Shown one piece after another: positions 18,907 through 27,199 of a stretch of 64,000 bases of DNA. This DNA comes from Photobacterium piscicola (lineage in GTDB: Bacteria > Pseudomonadota > Gammaproteobacteria > Enterobacterales > Vibrionaceae): assembly GCF_900166965.1 (NCBI RefSeq), contig NZ_FUZI01000012.1:1-64000 (forward strand), given 5' to 3'. Made by a program: the position numbers and the translations under genes. The notes beneath the pieces are model-generated. The model did not search any database and was not told the origin of the DNA. It saw only the letters and a list, made by a program, of their open reading frames with translations. Position 1 is the first letter of the stretch. Every line of letters begins with the position of its first letter.

Positions 18907-20974
18907 GCGTTTACAAAAGCTCACTCAACAGGGTGGATTACGGCAGCTTGATTATCAGTTTGCTAAATTTGTGGCGTTACACAGTCCGCAATCGCAACAG
19001 GATTTGGCGGCACTAATGGCTGCGTTAGTGAGTTATGAATTAGGCAAAGGCCATGTGTGTATTCAATTAGATCAATTGCGCGAGCAGCACTTATTTGGTT
19101 TATCCAGCCGATTATCGGTAGCGTTAGTTGATGGCTTACCTGAATTAACCCAATGGGCGTCATTATTAGCGCAATTTGATGTGGTAGCGAATGTTCAATC
19201 ACAAGGCTTACAAGCGAGTCCTTTGGTGTTTGATCATGGTCGTTTATACCTTAATCGTTATTGGCAATTTGAACAAACTGTTGCAACACGGATAGTGGAA
19301 ATGGCGACTAATCAAGGTCAAGTAAGTGATGATACGCAGTGGCAAGGCCAACAACTGAGCCTGATGCATCAAGCGTTAAATGATTTATTTCAGCCAAGTT
19401 ATGGTCATTTATATCACGCTTTGCAAGGTGTCACTGATAGCCAGCAACGCCAACAACTAACCTGTGATTTTTTGAATATTGTCAAGCCACTGCAGCTTGA
19501 TTGGATGGCGATTGATAGCGTATTACAACAAGCGCAGCAAATAACAGATTTACAGCCATTAGACAGTTTAGTACCAACGACGAGCTGCTTAAATTGGCAA
19601 AAAGTGGCTGCAGCAATGGCATTAACGCGTCAGTTTGCAGTGATCTCTGGCGGGCCGGGTACAGGTAAAACCACCACTGTAGCTAAATTATTGGCGGCGT
19701 TAGTGATGCAAGCTAATGGTGAACATAAACCGAATATTATGTTGGTGGCACCGACAGGTAAAGCCGCAGCCCGATTAACGGAATCGATTGGTTCGGCCAT
19801 CAAATCATTGGCTGTACCACAGGTGATTAAAGATTTAATCCCAACTCAATCAAGTACATTACACCGTTTACTGGGTTCGATCCCAAATCGGGTTGAGTTT
19901 AGGCATCATAAAGATAACCCGTTGCACCTTGATGTGCTGGTTGTTGATGAAGCTTCTATGGTCGATTTACCGATGATGGCGCGATTATTAGACGCGATGC
20001 CACAAGGGGCTAAATTAATTTTATTGGGTGACCGAGATCAATTAGCCTCTGTTGAAGCGGGAGCAGTGCTAGGCGATATCTGTTCTTTTTCAACCCAAGG
20101 CTACAGTGCCCAGCAAGGATTGCTATTAAGTCAGCTAACAGGATTTGATCTACACTCAAATAATATTGGTTTAAGTGTGGTGACAGACTGTTTGTGCATG
20201 CTACAAAAGAGTTACCGTTTCCATGCATTATCGGGTATTGGTCAGTTAGCTAAAGCGATAAATCAAGGTAAACCAGCACTGGTAAATAAAGTTTGGCAAC
20301 AAGGGTTTAAAGATATTCACCATTATCCATTAGGTGGTGAAACGTACGTTGCTATGATTAATCAAGTAGTGACGTTTTATCTTGATTATCTTGATGCAAT
20401 AAAAAGCGATAAAACACCCGCTGAAGTATTAAAAGCATTTGCGAATGTCAGATTGTTATGTGCCTTACGTGAAGGTGACTTTGGTGTGGTCGGTTTAAAT
20501 CAACGGATTGAAAAAGAATTGACCCATCGAGGTCGAATTTCACCCAATGATGAAACATGGTATGTCGGTCGTCCGATTATGATCACCCGTAATGATCACG
20601 CATTAGGATTATTCAACGGTGACATTGGCATGACGATGCTAGAGCCAGAAATAGATCCTGATAGTGGACGACGTCGATTACGGGTTTATTTTGAAATGCC
20701 TGACGGTACTATTCGCGGTATTTTACCGAGTCGTATTCCTGAACATGAAGTGGTGTATGCGATGACGATCCATAAATCACAAGGATCGGAATTTGATGAT
20801 ACGTTAATGGTGTTACCTGCGGAGTACACACCTATTTTAACCCGTGAATTAATTTATACCGGTATTACCCGTGCCAAGTCGCGTTTGTACCTGTACGCAC
20901 CAATGGATATTATTACTAAAAGTGTCCAAGTTCGAACTGAACGTGCCAGTGGGTTAGCACAATTATTAGTGTAA
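18899..20974 (+). CDS. recD: Exonuclease V (RecBCD) subunit alpha
   Basis: RecD is the 5'-3' helicase of the complex, 691 residues here (E. coli 608). Walker A is GGPGTGKTTT (Lys257). Also visible are VVDEASMVDLPMMARLL (motif II), LLGDRDQLASVEAGAVLGD (motif III) and the C-terminal UvrD-like motif YAMTIHKSQGSEF followed by YTGITRAKSRLYL. The ATG overlaps the recB stop region. The extra length relative to E. coli is partly an insertion after motif III (about residues 395-440). A terminator follows. Confidence 0.96.
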   Translation: MLKRLQKLTQQGGLRQLDYQFAKFVALHSPQSQQDLAALMAALVSYELGKGHVCIQLDQLREQHLFGLSSRLSVALVDGLPELTQWASLLAQFDVVANVQSQGLQASPLVFDHGRLYLNRYWQFEQTVATRIVEMATNQGQVSDDTQWQGQQLSLMHQALNDLFQPSYGHLYHALQGVTDSQQRQQLTCDFLNIVKPLQLDWMAIDSVLQQAQQITDLQPLDSLVPTTSCLNWQKVAAAMALTRQFAVISGGPGTGKTTTVAKLLAALVMQANGEHKPNIMLVAPTGKAAARLTESIGSAIKSLAVPQVIKDLIPTQSSTLHRLLGSIPNRVEFRHHKDNPLHLDVLVVDEASMVDLPMMARLLDAMPQGAKLILLGDRDQLASVEAGAVLGDICSFSTQGYSAQQGLLLSQLTGFDLHSNNIGLSVVTDCLCMLQKSYRFHALSGIGQLAKAINQGKPALVNKVWQQGFKDIHHYPLGGETYVAMINQVVTFYLDYLDAIKSDKTPAEVLKAFANVRLLCALREGDFGVVGLNQRIEKELTHRGRISPNDETWYVGRPIMITRNDHALGLFNGDIGMTMLEPEIDPDSGRRRLRVYFEMPDGTIRGILPSRIPEHEVVYAMTIHKSQGSEFDDTLMVLPAEYTPILTRELIYTGITRAKSRLYLYAPMDIITKSVQVRTERASGLAQLLV

Positions 20975-20996
20975 TGTTATTGGTTATCTTTGAGCG

Positions 20997-21033
20997 AACA
21001 ATGCCAGTATTAATGCTGGCATTGTATTTTTTA
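20997..21033 (+). terminator. recD terminator
   Basis: Perfect 9-bp stem CAATGCCAG / CTGGCATTG followed by TATTTTTT. Confidence 0.88.
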
Positions 21034-21041
21034 GCGTGACA

Positions 21042-21593
21042 TTATTTTTTGAATTGATCCAACAACCAATAACTATGAGGATCGGCTGGGGTAACATGTG
21101 GTCCGGTCATAATGAAGGTTGAGACAATATTAATTAATACGACAATGACGGCGAGATAACAGGCTAATTTACCGATATTCTTAATACGGTGATTGGCGGT
21201 GTTTTTTTCTTGTCGCCAAAGACATAACAATACGGCTACCCCGACAATTGTCATAACAAAAATAACAAAAGCCCATGTGTAATAATGCATACCGAGTAAG
21301 GGGCTTCCATAGCCAGGATCATTTGGCAATAAGTGGAGTGACACTTGACGTAGTGCTGCTATTGCACCAAATAATGCACCCAATAAAATAATACCGTAAT
21401 GGGGCTGTTGAGGACCAAAACGAATATTCAGCATAAAGCCAAACATCACCATCATAAACCCTATGCGTTGTAACAGACATAAAGGGCACGGTAATTCATG
21501 AAAGACTAATTGAATAATTGAGCCCATTGCAAGAATAGCGGTGATCCCAAGTAAACCTAAAATATTGAGTCGATTAATAAGTTGATTGTTCAT
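21042..21593 (-). CDS. DsbB-like protein, copy 1, lacking the second cysteine pair
   Basis: A 183-residue four-helix membrane protein of the DsbB family. The first redox pair is intact as CPLC (Cys36, Cys39) after helix 1. The second pair, found in its neighbour as Cys163 and Cys168, is replaced by threonine at both positions (TGPHVT). The two copies are otherwise alike throughout (ELPCPLCLLQR, MMVMFGFMLN, ALRQVSLH, HYYTWAF). Loss of both cysteines means it cannot run the usual DsbB disulfide relay through that pair. The start at 21593 is preferred to 21629, which would lie inside the small upstream gene. That gene ends 8 nt before this ATG. Confidence 0.85.
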   Translation of the reverse strand: MNNQLINRLNILGLLGITAILAMGSIIQLVFHELPCPLCLLQRIGFMMVMFGFMLNIRFGPQQPHYGIILLGALFGAIAALRQVSLHLLPNDPGYGSPLLGMHYYTWAFVIFVMTIVGVAVLLCLWRQEKNTANHRIKNIGKLACYLAVIVVLINIVSTFIMTGPHVTPADPHSYWLLDQFKK

Positions 21594-21600
21594 AGAATAC

Positions 21601-21759
21601 TTAAATTGAGATCGGCAGAGTGTATACAATGTGATGCTTTAGCAAAATAGAGCCAGCAATGAATGTTAGTGCAAACATGGCATAACTCAGTTTTCTTTTG
21701 CCTTTAAGTGCAGTTAACATTGTTATTAATATGAGACAGAACACAAAAATACACAGCAT
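21601..21759 (-). CDS. DUF5993-type small membrane protein, copy 1
   Basis: A 52-residue protein found by translating the minus strand upstream of DsbB-like copy 1: starts MLCIFVFCLILITMLTALKG, then KRKLSY, and ends LPISI. It has two hydrophobic segments separated by a basic GKRK turn. It aligns without gaps in the core with the gene at 22469-22624 (GKRKLSY against GKKSASY). Proteins of this type sit next to DsbB-family genes in several proteobacteria; their function is unknown. The gene is too short for most ORF callers. No strong Shine-Dalgarno sequence is seen (GGG 13 nt upstream), so the exact start is uncertain. Confidence 0.72.
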   Translation of the reverse strand: MLCIFVFCLILITMLTALKGKRKLSYAMFALTFIAGSILLKHHIVYTLPISI

Positions 21760-21857
21760 GAATATTAATAGCCCTTTTTTGAATAAAAATACAGTTATTG
21801 TAGTATACCTTATGCGTATTTATTGGTAACAGACTTATATTTAAAGTAAAAATAAAA

Positions 21858-21897
21858 TAATAAAAAACGCCAGCATATTGAGACATAAGCTGGCGTT
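21858..21897 (-). terminator. Terminator of the DsbB-like copy 2 unit
   Basis: On the minus strand ACGCCAGC / GCTGGCGT with a 14-base loop and a T-run of six. It lies about 25 nt after the copy 2 stop, so the two modules are separate transcription units. Confidence 0.8.
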
Positions 21898-21919
21898 GGT
21901 AAGTGTGTTTTTATATTAG

Positions 21920-22459
21920 TTAATTAAATAACCAATAGCTAACAGGGTTATCTGGACATTGGTAAGGACCACATTCAATAAATGTCGATGCCACGTTAAC
22001 GACAACAGCAAAAATAGCCAGTAAGCATACAAACTTACCAAACCTACTCATTTTATAATCAGTGTTATTCCAGCTTTTATTCCATAGTAGCTGTAATACA
22101 GCAACACCTACGATGGTAAGACAAAAGATAATAAATGCCCAAGTATAATAATGAATACCAAATATCGGACTACCAAATCCTGGCGTACCTGGAATGACGT
22201 GTAATGACACTTGACGTAATGCTGTCGCAGCACCAAAGAGTGCGCCGATGATTAATACGCCATAGTGGCGTTGTTGGGGCCCATAAATGACGTTAAGCAT
22301 AAAACCAAACATCACCATCATGAAGCCTAAGCGTTGTAATAAACATAGGGGACACGGTAATTCATTGAGTACAACTTGAAGTACAGATCCCATTAATAAA
22401 ACGAAGGTGATTCCTAATAGGCCTAACGTATTGAGTAGTGCAACATTTTTATTATTCAT
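21920..22459 (-). CDS. DsbB-like disulfide bond formation protein, copy 2 (both cysteine pairs present)
   Basis: A 179-residue DsbB-family protein (quinone-linked thiol oxidase of the inner membrane) with four or five hydrophobic helices. The first pair is CPLC (Cys36, Cys39). The second pair lies in a C-terminal hydrophilic loop, ECGPYQCPDN (Cys163, Cys168). A compact C-x4-C pair near the C-terminus differs from the Cys104/Cys130 pair of E. coli DsbB, and resembles the shorter DsbB/DsbI-like branch. It is 9 nt downstream of the DUF5993 gene and clearly co-transcribed with it. Partner thiol oxidases are not in the window. Confidence 0.88.
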   Translation of the reverse strand: MNNKNVALLNTLGLLGITFVLLMGSVLQVVLNELPCPLCLLQRLGFMMVMFGFMLNVIYGPQQRHYGVLIIGALFGAATALRQVSLHVIPGTPGFGSPIFGIHYYTWAFIIFCLTIVGVAVLQLLWNKSWNNTDYKMSRFGKFVCLLAIFAVVVNVASTFIECGPYQCPDNPVSYWLFN

Positions 22460-22468
22460 GCATCCCCC

Positions 22469-22624
22469 TTAAAGTAAAATAGACAAGGGATCTGTTGCAT
22501 GGTGATGGAACCAATACAGTCCCAAAACAACAGTGATAGCGAAAATAATATAACTGGCACTTTTTTTTCCTGTAAACGCGCAGAGCATTGCAACGAGTAC
22601 AAGTAGAAATAATAAACTCATCAT
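22469..22624 (-). CDS. DUF5993-type small membrane protein, copy 2
   Basis: A 51-residue protein, starting with two ATG codons (MMSLLFLLVLVAMLCAFTGK, then KSASY) and ending PLSILL. It has two hydrophobic helices around a GKK turn. It directly precedes DsbB-like copy 2 (9 nt gap with GGGG as a ribosome-binding site for the latter). The sequence matches my memory of the DUF5993 family, which is typically about 50 residues and adjacent to DsbB-like genes. A small accessory subunit of the DsbB-like protein is a reasonable guess, not established. Confidence 0.78.
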   Translation of the reverse strand: MMSLLFLLVLVAMLCAFTGKKSASYIIFAITVVLGLYWFHHHATDPLSILL

Positions 22625-22755
22625 AAGAAATTATTTAACCTTTCTTTTGTATGTTATGTATAGTAATTATTGTTGTTACATTTAGGTGACCAACTTTAAA
22701 ACTACCACACATTACTGAATAGTGAATTAACACTTTGTTACAAATTTGAGGTTTA

Positions 22756-24084
22756 TTAATTTATATTTGTTATGAGTATTTTAGATCGACGTTGATAATT
22801 GTAGAGATCTTTTTTTATTACAGGTAATTGTTCGATGTCGCATTCATAAAATCCTTGTTCACGAAACCAATGTACACTGCGGGTGGTAAGGACAAATATT
22901 TTATCAATACCAGTATCGCGAGCTTGTTGACATAATTTATTGAGTAATAACACGCCTCGGTCACCGTCTCTAAAATCAGGATGAATCGCAACACAAGCCA
23001 TTTCTGCCATTTTTTCATCAGGATAAGGGTAAAGAGCGGCACAACCAATAATAAGATTATCAAGTTCAATGACGGTAAAAAGGGTAATTTCACGTTCTAG
23101 TTGTTCACGAGAACGGCGAACTAAAATGCCTTCAGCTTCTAATGGTTGAATCAAATCTAGAATTCCACCAATATCATTAATGTTAGCGCGACGTATTTTC
23201 TCTGCGTTTGACATCACAATCTGAGTGCCAATTCCGTCAAGTGAAAACAGTTCCTGAATGAGTGCCCCATCTTGTTTATAGCTCAATAAGTGGCTGCGAG
23301 GTACGCCAGCATGACAAGCAGTAATTGCACCTCGAAGAAAGCGACCTGTACCTGATTGTTGTTCATCATGATCGATCAGTTGTTGTAATACCTGTTCTGC
23401 GTCATGCGGTAATAACTCTGAAATAATGTCATTGTTGTTATCAATAACCCCTTGCTCTGAACAAAAGCCAATTAATTTATCAGCCCGTAATCGAATCGCT
23501 ACCTGAGTGGCAATTTCTTCTGAGGTGAGGTTAAAACATTCACCGGTGACCGAACTGGCGATAGGGCCAAGTAATACAATCGATCCTTGTTCTAATTGGC
23601 TGGTTATGGCGTTGTTATTGATTCGGCGTATTTTACCACTATGACAAAAATCAATGCCGTCATCGATTCCCAGTGGTTGCGCAATAATGAAGTTACCACT
23701 GATAACATTGATTTGAGATCCCGCCATCGGGGTATTATTGAGACCCATTGAAAAGCGAGCGGTGATATCCAGTTGAAGTTGCCCAGCGGCCTGTTTCGCT
23801 ATCTCTAGACTGTGTGCATCAGTGATTCTGATCCCTTTGTGATAAGGACTATCATAATGTTGCTGCTCTAAGAGGGTGGTTATTTGTGGTCGAGCGCCAT
23901 ACACCATTACAATATGAATACCTAAACTGTGTAGTAATGCTATATCGTTAACTATGTTGGCAAAGTTGGGATCAGCAATGGCTTCACCCCCAACCATGAT
24001 CACCATGGTTTTTCCTACGTGGGCATTTAAGTAAGGGGCTGACTGACGAAATCCTTTCACTAAAGGGGTCTTACGTGTATTCAC
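22756..24084 (-). CDS. argA: N-acetylglutamate synthase
   Basis: First step of arginine synthesis: acetyl-CoA plus glutamate gives N-acetylglutamate. The protein has 442 residues (E. coli 443). The N-terminal amino-acid-kinase domain (about 1-290) binds arginine for feedback inhibition; the C-terminal GNAT domain (about 295-440) is catalytic. Long identities with E. coli ArgA are seen: [56 protein letters not shown]. The GTG at 24084 gives the same N-terminus as E. coli; a TTG at 24102 is an alternative. An imperfect ARG-box-like half site (ATATTCAT, about 24202-24209) lies upstream, so ArgR control is possible. Confidence 0.95.
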   Translation of the reverse strand: MNTRKTPLVKGFRQSAPYLNAHVGKTMVIMVGGEAIADPNFANIVNDIALLHSLGIHIVMVYGARPQITTLLEQQHYDSPYHKGIRITDAHSLEIAKQAAGQLQLDITARFSMGLNNTPMAGSQINVISGNFIIAQPLGIDDGIDFCHSGKIRRINNNAITSQLEQGSIVLLGPIASSVTGECFNLTSEEIATQVAIRLRADKLIGFCSEQGVIDNNNDIISELLPHDAEQVLQQLIDHDEQQSGTGRFLRGAITACHAGVPRSHLLSYKQDGALIQELFSLDGIGTQIVMSNAEKIRRANINDIGGILDLIQPLEAEGILVRRSREQLEREITLFTVIELDNLIIGCAALYPYPDEKMAEMACVAIHPDFRDGDRGVLLLNKLCQQARDTGIDKIFVLTTRSVHWFREQGFYECDIEQLPVIKKDLYNYQRRSKILITNIN

Positions 24085-24580
24085 AAGCGATATCCATATC
24101 AATGTTTAATTTATAACCAATAAATTAAATCAATTATGTGGTTTGCGCAGCATTTAAATGTGATTTTTCCGAAATTAGTAATAATCATTATCTGTGCTTA
24201 AATATTCATATTAGCTATTGCGGGGATTTATGTGTAATCGCTTATTATGTGAGTTGTAGTTTGGTTGTGAAGGGCATTTTTAAAAGCGTAGTCACCATTT
24301 TATTTATATGAAGAACAAGCATTTATTAGATGATAATTACGATGTTATTGGACGGGAGTTTAACGCTTACAGTATATTTCATTCTTTCAATGGAACTTTT
24401 GTTCGCCACTCTTAGTCTTAGATCTTTTGATAGCGTTATGTCATTTGTCTGTAGATTCTTTTAAATAATTACTTATTTTTAGATGGTGTTTGTTAGTATT
24501 GGCATCCGTTTACTGCTTTTATGAAAGTAAGCGAGTTATCACTTTTACATTTTTATAAAACTTTTATAGGCTTATCTATC
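24085..24580. other. Divergent intergenic region argA / mltA
   Basis: About 490 AT-rich bases containing the promoters of argA (minus) and mltA (plus). A 35-codon open frame starts at 24309 but has no ribosome-binding site or recognisable content. I see no RNA gene. The ARG-box-like half site near 24202-24209 is the only candidate regulatory element. Confidence 0.4.
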
Positions 24581-25714
24581 GTGTTACGTAAAGCAACAGT
24601 TGCAATGATTCTTTTTAGCTTGGTGGGGTGTTCATCTCCAGAGAGTACAACAACGGAAAAACCGAGCTTAGCGACAGCTGGTAATCCGTTAGCACATCAA
24701 TATTTAGGTCAGCATTTTGATCATGTGTTAAATAAAGTTTCACAGGTTGAATCAACTAAAGCACATGATTACAGTACGTTTGCTCCACAAGCTAAAATGG
24801 TAACTTCGCGTTCATCGTCAATGGCGCGTAAATTTGAGCCACTGTATAACCAAGTAGAAAATTGGGCTAAGCATAGTGGTAACCCAAGCACATTAGCTAA
24901 ATATGGCATTCAGGCCGCACAAATGGGTGGTGCTAATGGTGAAGGCAATGTGATGTTTACGGGCTATTATTCGCCAGTGATTGAATTACGCCATAAACCA
25001 ACCAGTGTTTTCCGTTACCCAATTTATGCAATGCCAACATGTAAAGGCCGCTGTCCTTCACGTGAACAAATTTATAATGGTGCGCTAGCAGGTAAAGGGT
25101 TAGTGCTGGGCTACAGTAAATCCATGCTTGATGTATTTATGATGGAAGTACAAGGCAGTGGTTTTGTTCATTTTGAAGATAATAACCAGCTGCAATATTT
25201 TGGTTATGCAGGTAAAAATGGCCACCGTTACGTCAGTATTGGCCGTGTGTTAATTGACCGTGGTGAAGTGCCTAAATCAAAGATGTCACTGCAAGCGATT
25301 CAAAACTGGGTCGCTAACCATAGTGAAAGTGAAGTACGTGAACTATTAGAGCAAAATCCATCTTATGTTTTTTTCTCCCCACGTAAAACATTAGATGTTA
25401 AAGGCAGTGCAGGTATTCCGTTATTAGCCAATGCAGCTGTTGCGGCTGATCGTAAATACATTCCTATGGGATCAGTATTATTAGCAGAAGTACCACAGCT
25501 AGACGCAAAAGGTAACTGGACAGGTAAGCATGTATTACGCTTATTATTAGCACTTGATACTGGCGGTGCTGTGAAGAAAAATCACTTGGATTTATATCAT
25601 GGAATGGGGGCAAAAGCGGGTACTGATGCTGGTCACTATAAGCATTTTGGTCGTGTTTGGCGTTTAGGTCTGAAAGGAACGGCAACTCAAGATCCGTGGT
25701 TAATGCCAAGATAA
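24581..25714 (+). CDS. mltA: Membrane-bound lytic murein transglycosylase A
   Basis: An outer-membrane lipoprotein that cleaves peptidoglycan glycan strands to 1,6-anhydromuropeptides. Starting at GTG 24581 gives a compact lipoprotein signal (MLRKATVAMILFSLVGC, lipobox LVGC with the cysteine at position 17). The ATG at 24521 would give an over-long signal and has no ribosome-binding site. The MltA domain and C-terminal 3D domain are visible: FTGYYSPVIELR, MEVQGSGFVHFED, and the catalytic aspartate in LALDTGGAVKKNHLDLYHG followed by DAGHYKHFGRVW. It is followed by two successive hairpins. Confidence 0.94.
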   Translation: MLRKATVAMILFSLVGCSSPESTTTEKPSLATAGNPLAHQYLGQHFDHVLNKVSQVESTKAHDYSTFAPQAKMVTSRSSSMARKFEPLYNQVENWAKHSGNPSTLAKYGIQAAQMGGANGEGNVMFTGYYSPVIELRHKPTSVFRYPIYAMPTCKGRCPSREQIYNGALAGKGLVLGYSKSMLDVFMMEVQGSGFVHFEDNNQLQYFGYAGKNGHRYVSIGRVLIDRGEVPKSKMSLQAIQNWVANHSESEVRELLEQNPSYVFFSPRKTLDVKGSAGIPLLANAAVAADRKYIPMGSVLLAEVPQLDAKGNWTGKHVLRLLLALDTGGAVKKNHLDLYHGMGAKAGTDAGHYKHFGRVWRLGLKGTATQDPWLMPR

Positions 25715-25725
25715 GAGCGATAGTT

Positions 25726-25754
25726 AAAGAGATCGCCACGGTGATCTCTTTGCT
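25726..25754 (+). terminator. mltA terminator, first hairpin
   Basis: Stem AAAGAGATC / GATCTCTTT with an eight-base loop. Only three T follow the stem, so it is moderate. Confidence 0.6.
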
Positions 25755-25774
25755 CTGACTGGACAATTGTTTTG

Positions 25775-25804
25775 AGAGTGCGTATAAAAACGCACTCTTT
25801 GTTT
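25775..25804 (+). terminator. mltA terminator, second hairpin
   Basis: Perfect 9-bp stem AGAGTGCGT / ACGCACTCT followed by TTTGTTTAT. It lies 28 nt before the chosen tcdA start and argues against the in-frame upstream start at 25772. Confidence 0.75.
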
Positions 25805-25831
25805 ATCCACCTCAAGCAGTGTAGAACCAGT

Positions 25832-26641
25832 ATGCGTGAATTAGATACCCCAGCATCCGATAGTTATAACCAACGTTTTGGCGGCACTCGTCGTTTATAT
25901 GGCAACAGTGAAGTTGAAATCCTTCGTGCTGCACATGTGTGTGTGGTTGGTATTGGTGGTGTTGGCTCATGGGCTGCAGAAGCGTTAGCGCGATCTGGTG
26001 TTGGTGAGCTAACTTTAATTGATATGGACGATGTCTGTGTAACTAATATCAATCGTCAAATTCATGCGCTGACTGGCACTATTGGTCAAAGCAAAATTGA
26101 AGTAATGGCCGCGCGTATTCAATTAATTAACCCAGACTGTAAAGTTAATTTAATTGATGATTTTATTAGTCCTGAAAACCAAGCACAGTATTTATCAAAA
26201 GAATTTGATTATGTATTGGATGCGATTGATAGCCTTAAAGCAAAAGCCGCATTATTGGCATATTGTAAAAGTAATAAAATTAAAGTTATTACCATTGGTG
26301 GCGCTGGTGGACAAACAGATCCTACTCAAATTCAAGTCACTGATTTAACTAAAACGATTCAAGATCCATTGGCTAGAAAATTACGTGAAACATTGCGTCA
26401 CCACCATAACTTCACTAAAAATGCTAAGCGTAAATTTGGGATTGATTGTGTTTATTCCACTGAGCATTTGAAATATCCCCAAGCAGATGGTTCTGTGTGT
26501 GCGATAAAAGCGACGGCTGAAGGGCCTAAACGTATGGATTGTGCCAGTGGTTTTGGTGCTGCAACTGTTGTAACGGCAAGTTTTGGTTTTGTTGCTGTGG
26601 CGCATATTATTAAGAAATTGATTGAAAAACATCGTCAATAA
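25832..26641 (+). CDS. tcdA: tRNA threonylcarbamoyladenosine dehydratase
   Basis: An E1-like ATP-dependent enzyme that cyclises t6A37 to ct6A37 in tRNAs reading ANN codons. It has 269 residues from this start (E. coli TcdA/CsdL 268). The nucleotide-binding loop GIGGVGSWAAEALARSG and DMDDVCVTNINRQ are typical of the ThiF/MoeB/E1 fold. It is convergent with csdE and csdA, which supply sulfur transfer functions needed with TcdA in E. coli, so the csd cluster is kept together though the orientation differs from the E. coli csdA-csdE-csdL order. Confidence 0.95.
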   Translation: MRELDTPASDSYNQRFGGTRRLYGNSEVEILRAAHVCVVGIGGVGSWAAEALARSGVGELTLIDMDDVCVTNINRQIHALTGTIGQSKIEVMAARIQLINPDCKVNLIDDFISPENQAQYLSKEFDYVLDAIDSLKAKAALLAYCKSNKIKVITIGGAGGQTDPTQIQVTDLTKTIQDPLARKLRETLRHHHNFTKNAKRKFGIDCVYSTEHLKYPQADGSVCAIKATAEGPKRMDCASGFGAATVVTASFGFVAVAHIIKKLIEKHRQ

Positions 26642-26665
26642 TATGTCGTCTCTACGATAATAAAG

Positions 26666-26703
26666 ACAAAAAAGCGGATCATCATTGGAATCCGCTTTTT
26701 TGT
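26666..26703. terminator. Bidirectional terminator between tcdA and csdE
   Basis: AAAAAAGCGGAT / ATCCGCTTTTTT, a 12-bp stem with a 10-base loop, with A- and T-tracts suited to both directions. Confidence 0.9.
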
Positions 26704-26741
26704 ATCTAACTGGCAAGAAGAGGCGTTAAGTCGGTGGAATA

Positions 26742-27179
26742 TTAGTGCGCAAGTTGTTTTATTTGTTCGACAATCGCTTTTAAACCATTGCCGCGTGAAG
26801 GGCTTAGGTGGGTAATTAGACCTAAGTTATCAAAGTAGGTATCGATATCAAAAGCGTTAATTTCTGCCGCTGTTTTACCATCATAAGCGGCTAATACTAA
26901 AGTAATTAAGCCTCGTACAATACGTGCATCTGAATCAGCGATAAAGTAATAGTGTTCATCAACAACTTGATGATGTAACCACACTTGTGATTCACAACCG
27001 CTGATTTTAAGTTGATCTTGCTTATAGCTGTCATCCAGTTGTGGCAGTTTCTTACCAAGTTGAATAACGTTACGGTAGCGATCTTCCCATCCCGTTGCGA
27101 TTTGCATTTGGGCAATAATATCAGTGGTGGTGATCTCAGAGCCAAAAGGGTGCTGAGGAAGCGTCATAGTGGTGGTCAT
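26742..27179 (-). CDS. csdE: Cysteine desulfuration protein CsdE (SufE family)
   Basis: A 145-residue SufE-type sulfur acceptor that takes persulfide sulfur from CsdA. The active cysteine is in the loop ISGCESQVW; other family features are DSDARIVRGLI and LSPSRGNGL near the C-terminus. It lies 20 nt downstream of csdA and is surely co-transcribed. SufE itself is the close alternative; the pairing with csdA and tcdA makes CsdE the better name. Confidence 0.93.
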   Translation of the reverse strand: MTTTMTLPQHPFGSEITTTDIIAQMQIATGWEDRYRNVIQLGKKLPQLDDSYKQDQLKISGCESQVWLHHQVVDEHYYFIADSDARIVRGLITLVLAAYDGKTAAEINAFDIDTYFDNLGLITHLSPSRGNGLKAIVEQIKQLAH

Positions 27180-27199
27180 GTTGTTTTCCTTGGCTGTAA

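Noticed and set aside
21704..21886. A 60-codon minus-strand frame between the DsbB modules
   Set aside because: It crosses the DsbB copy 2 terminator and is out of frame with the DUF5993-like gene, which is better supported.
24309..24416. A 35-codon open frame in the argA-mltA region
   Set aside because: There is no ribosome-binding site, no homology I recognise and an ordinary AT-rich composition.
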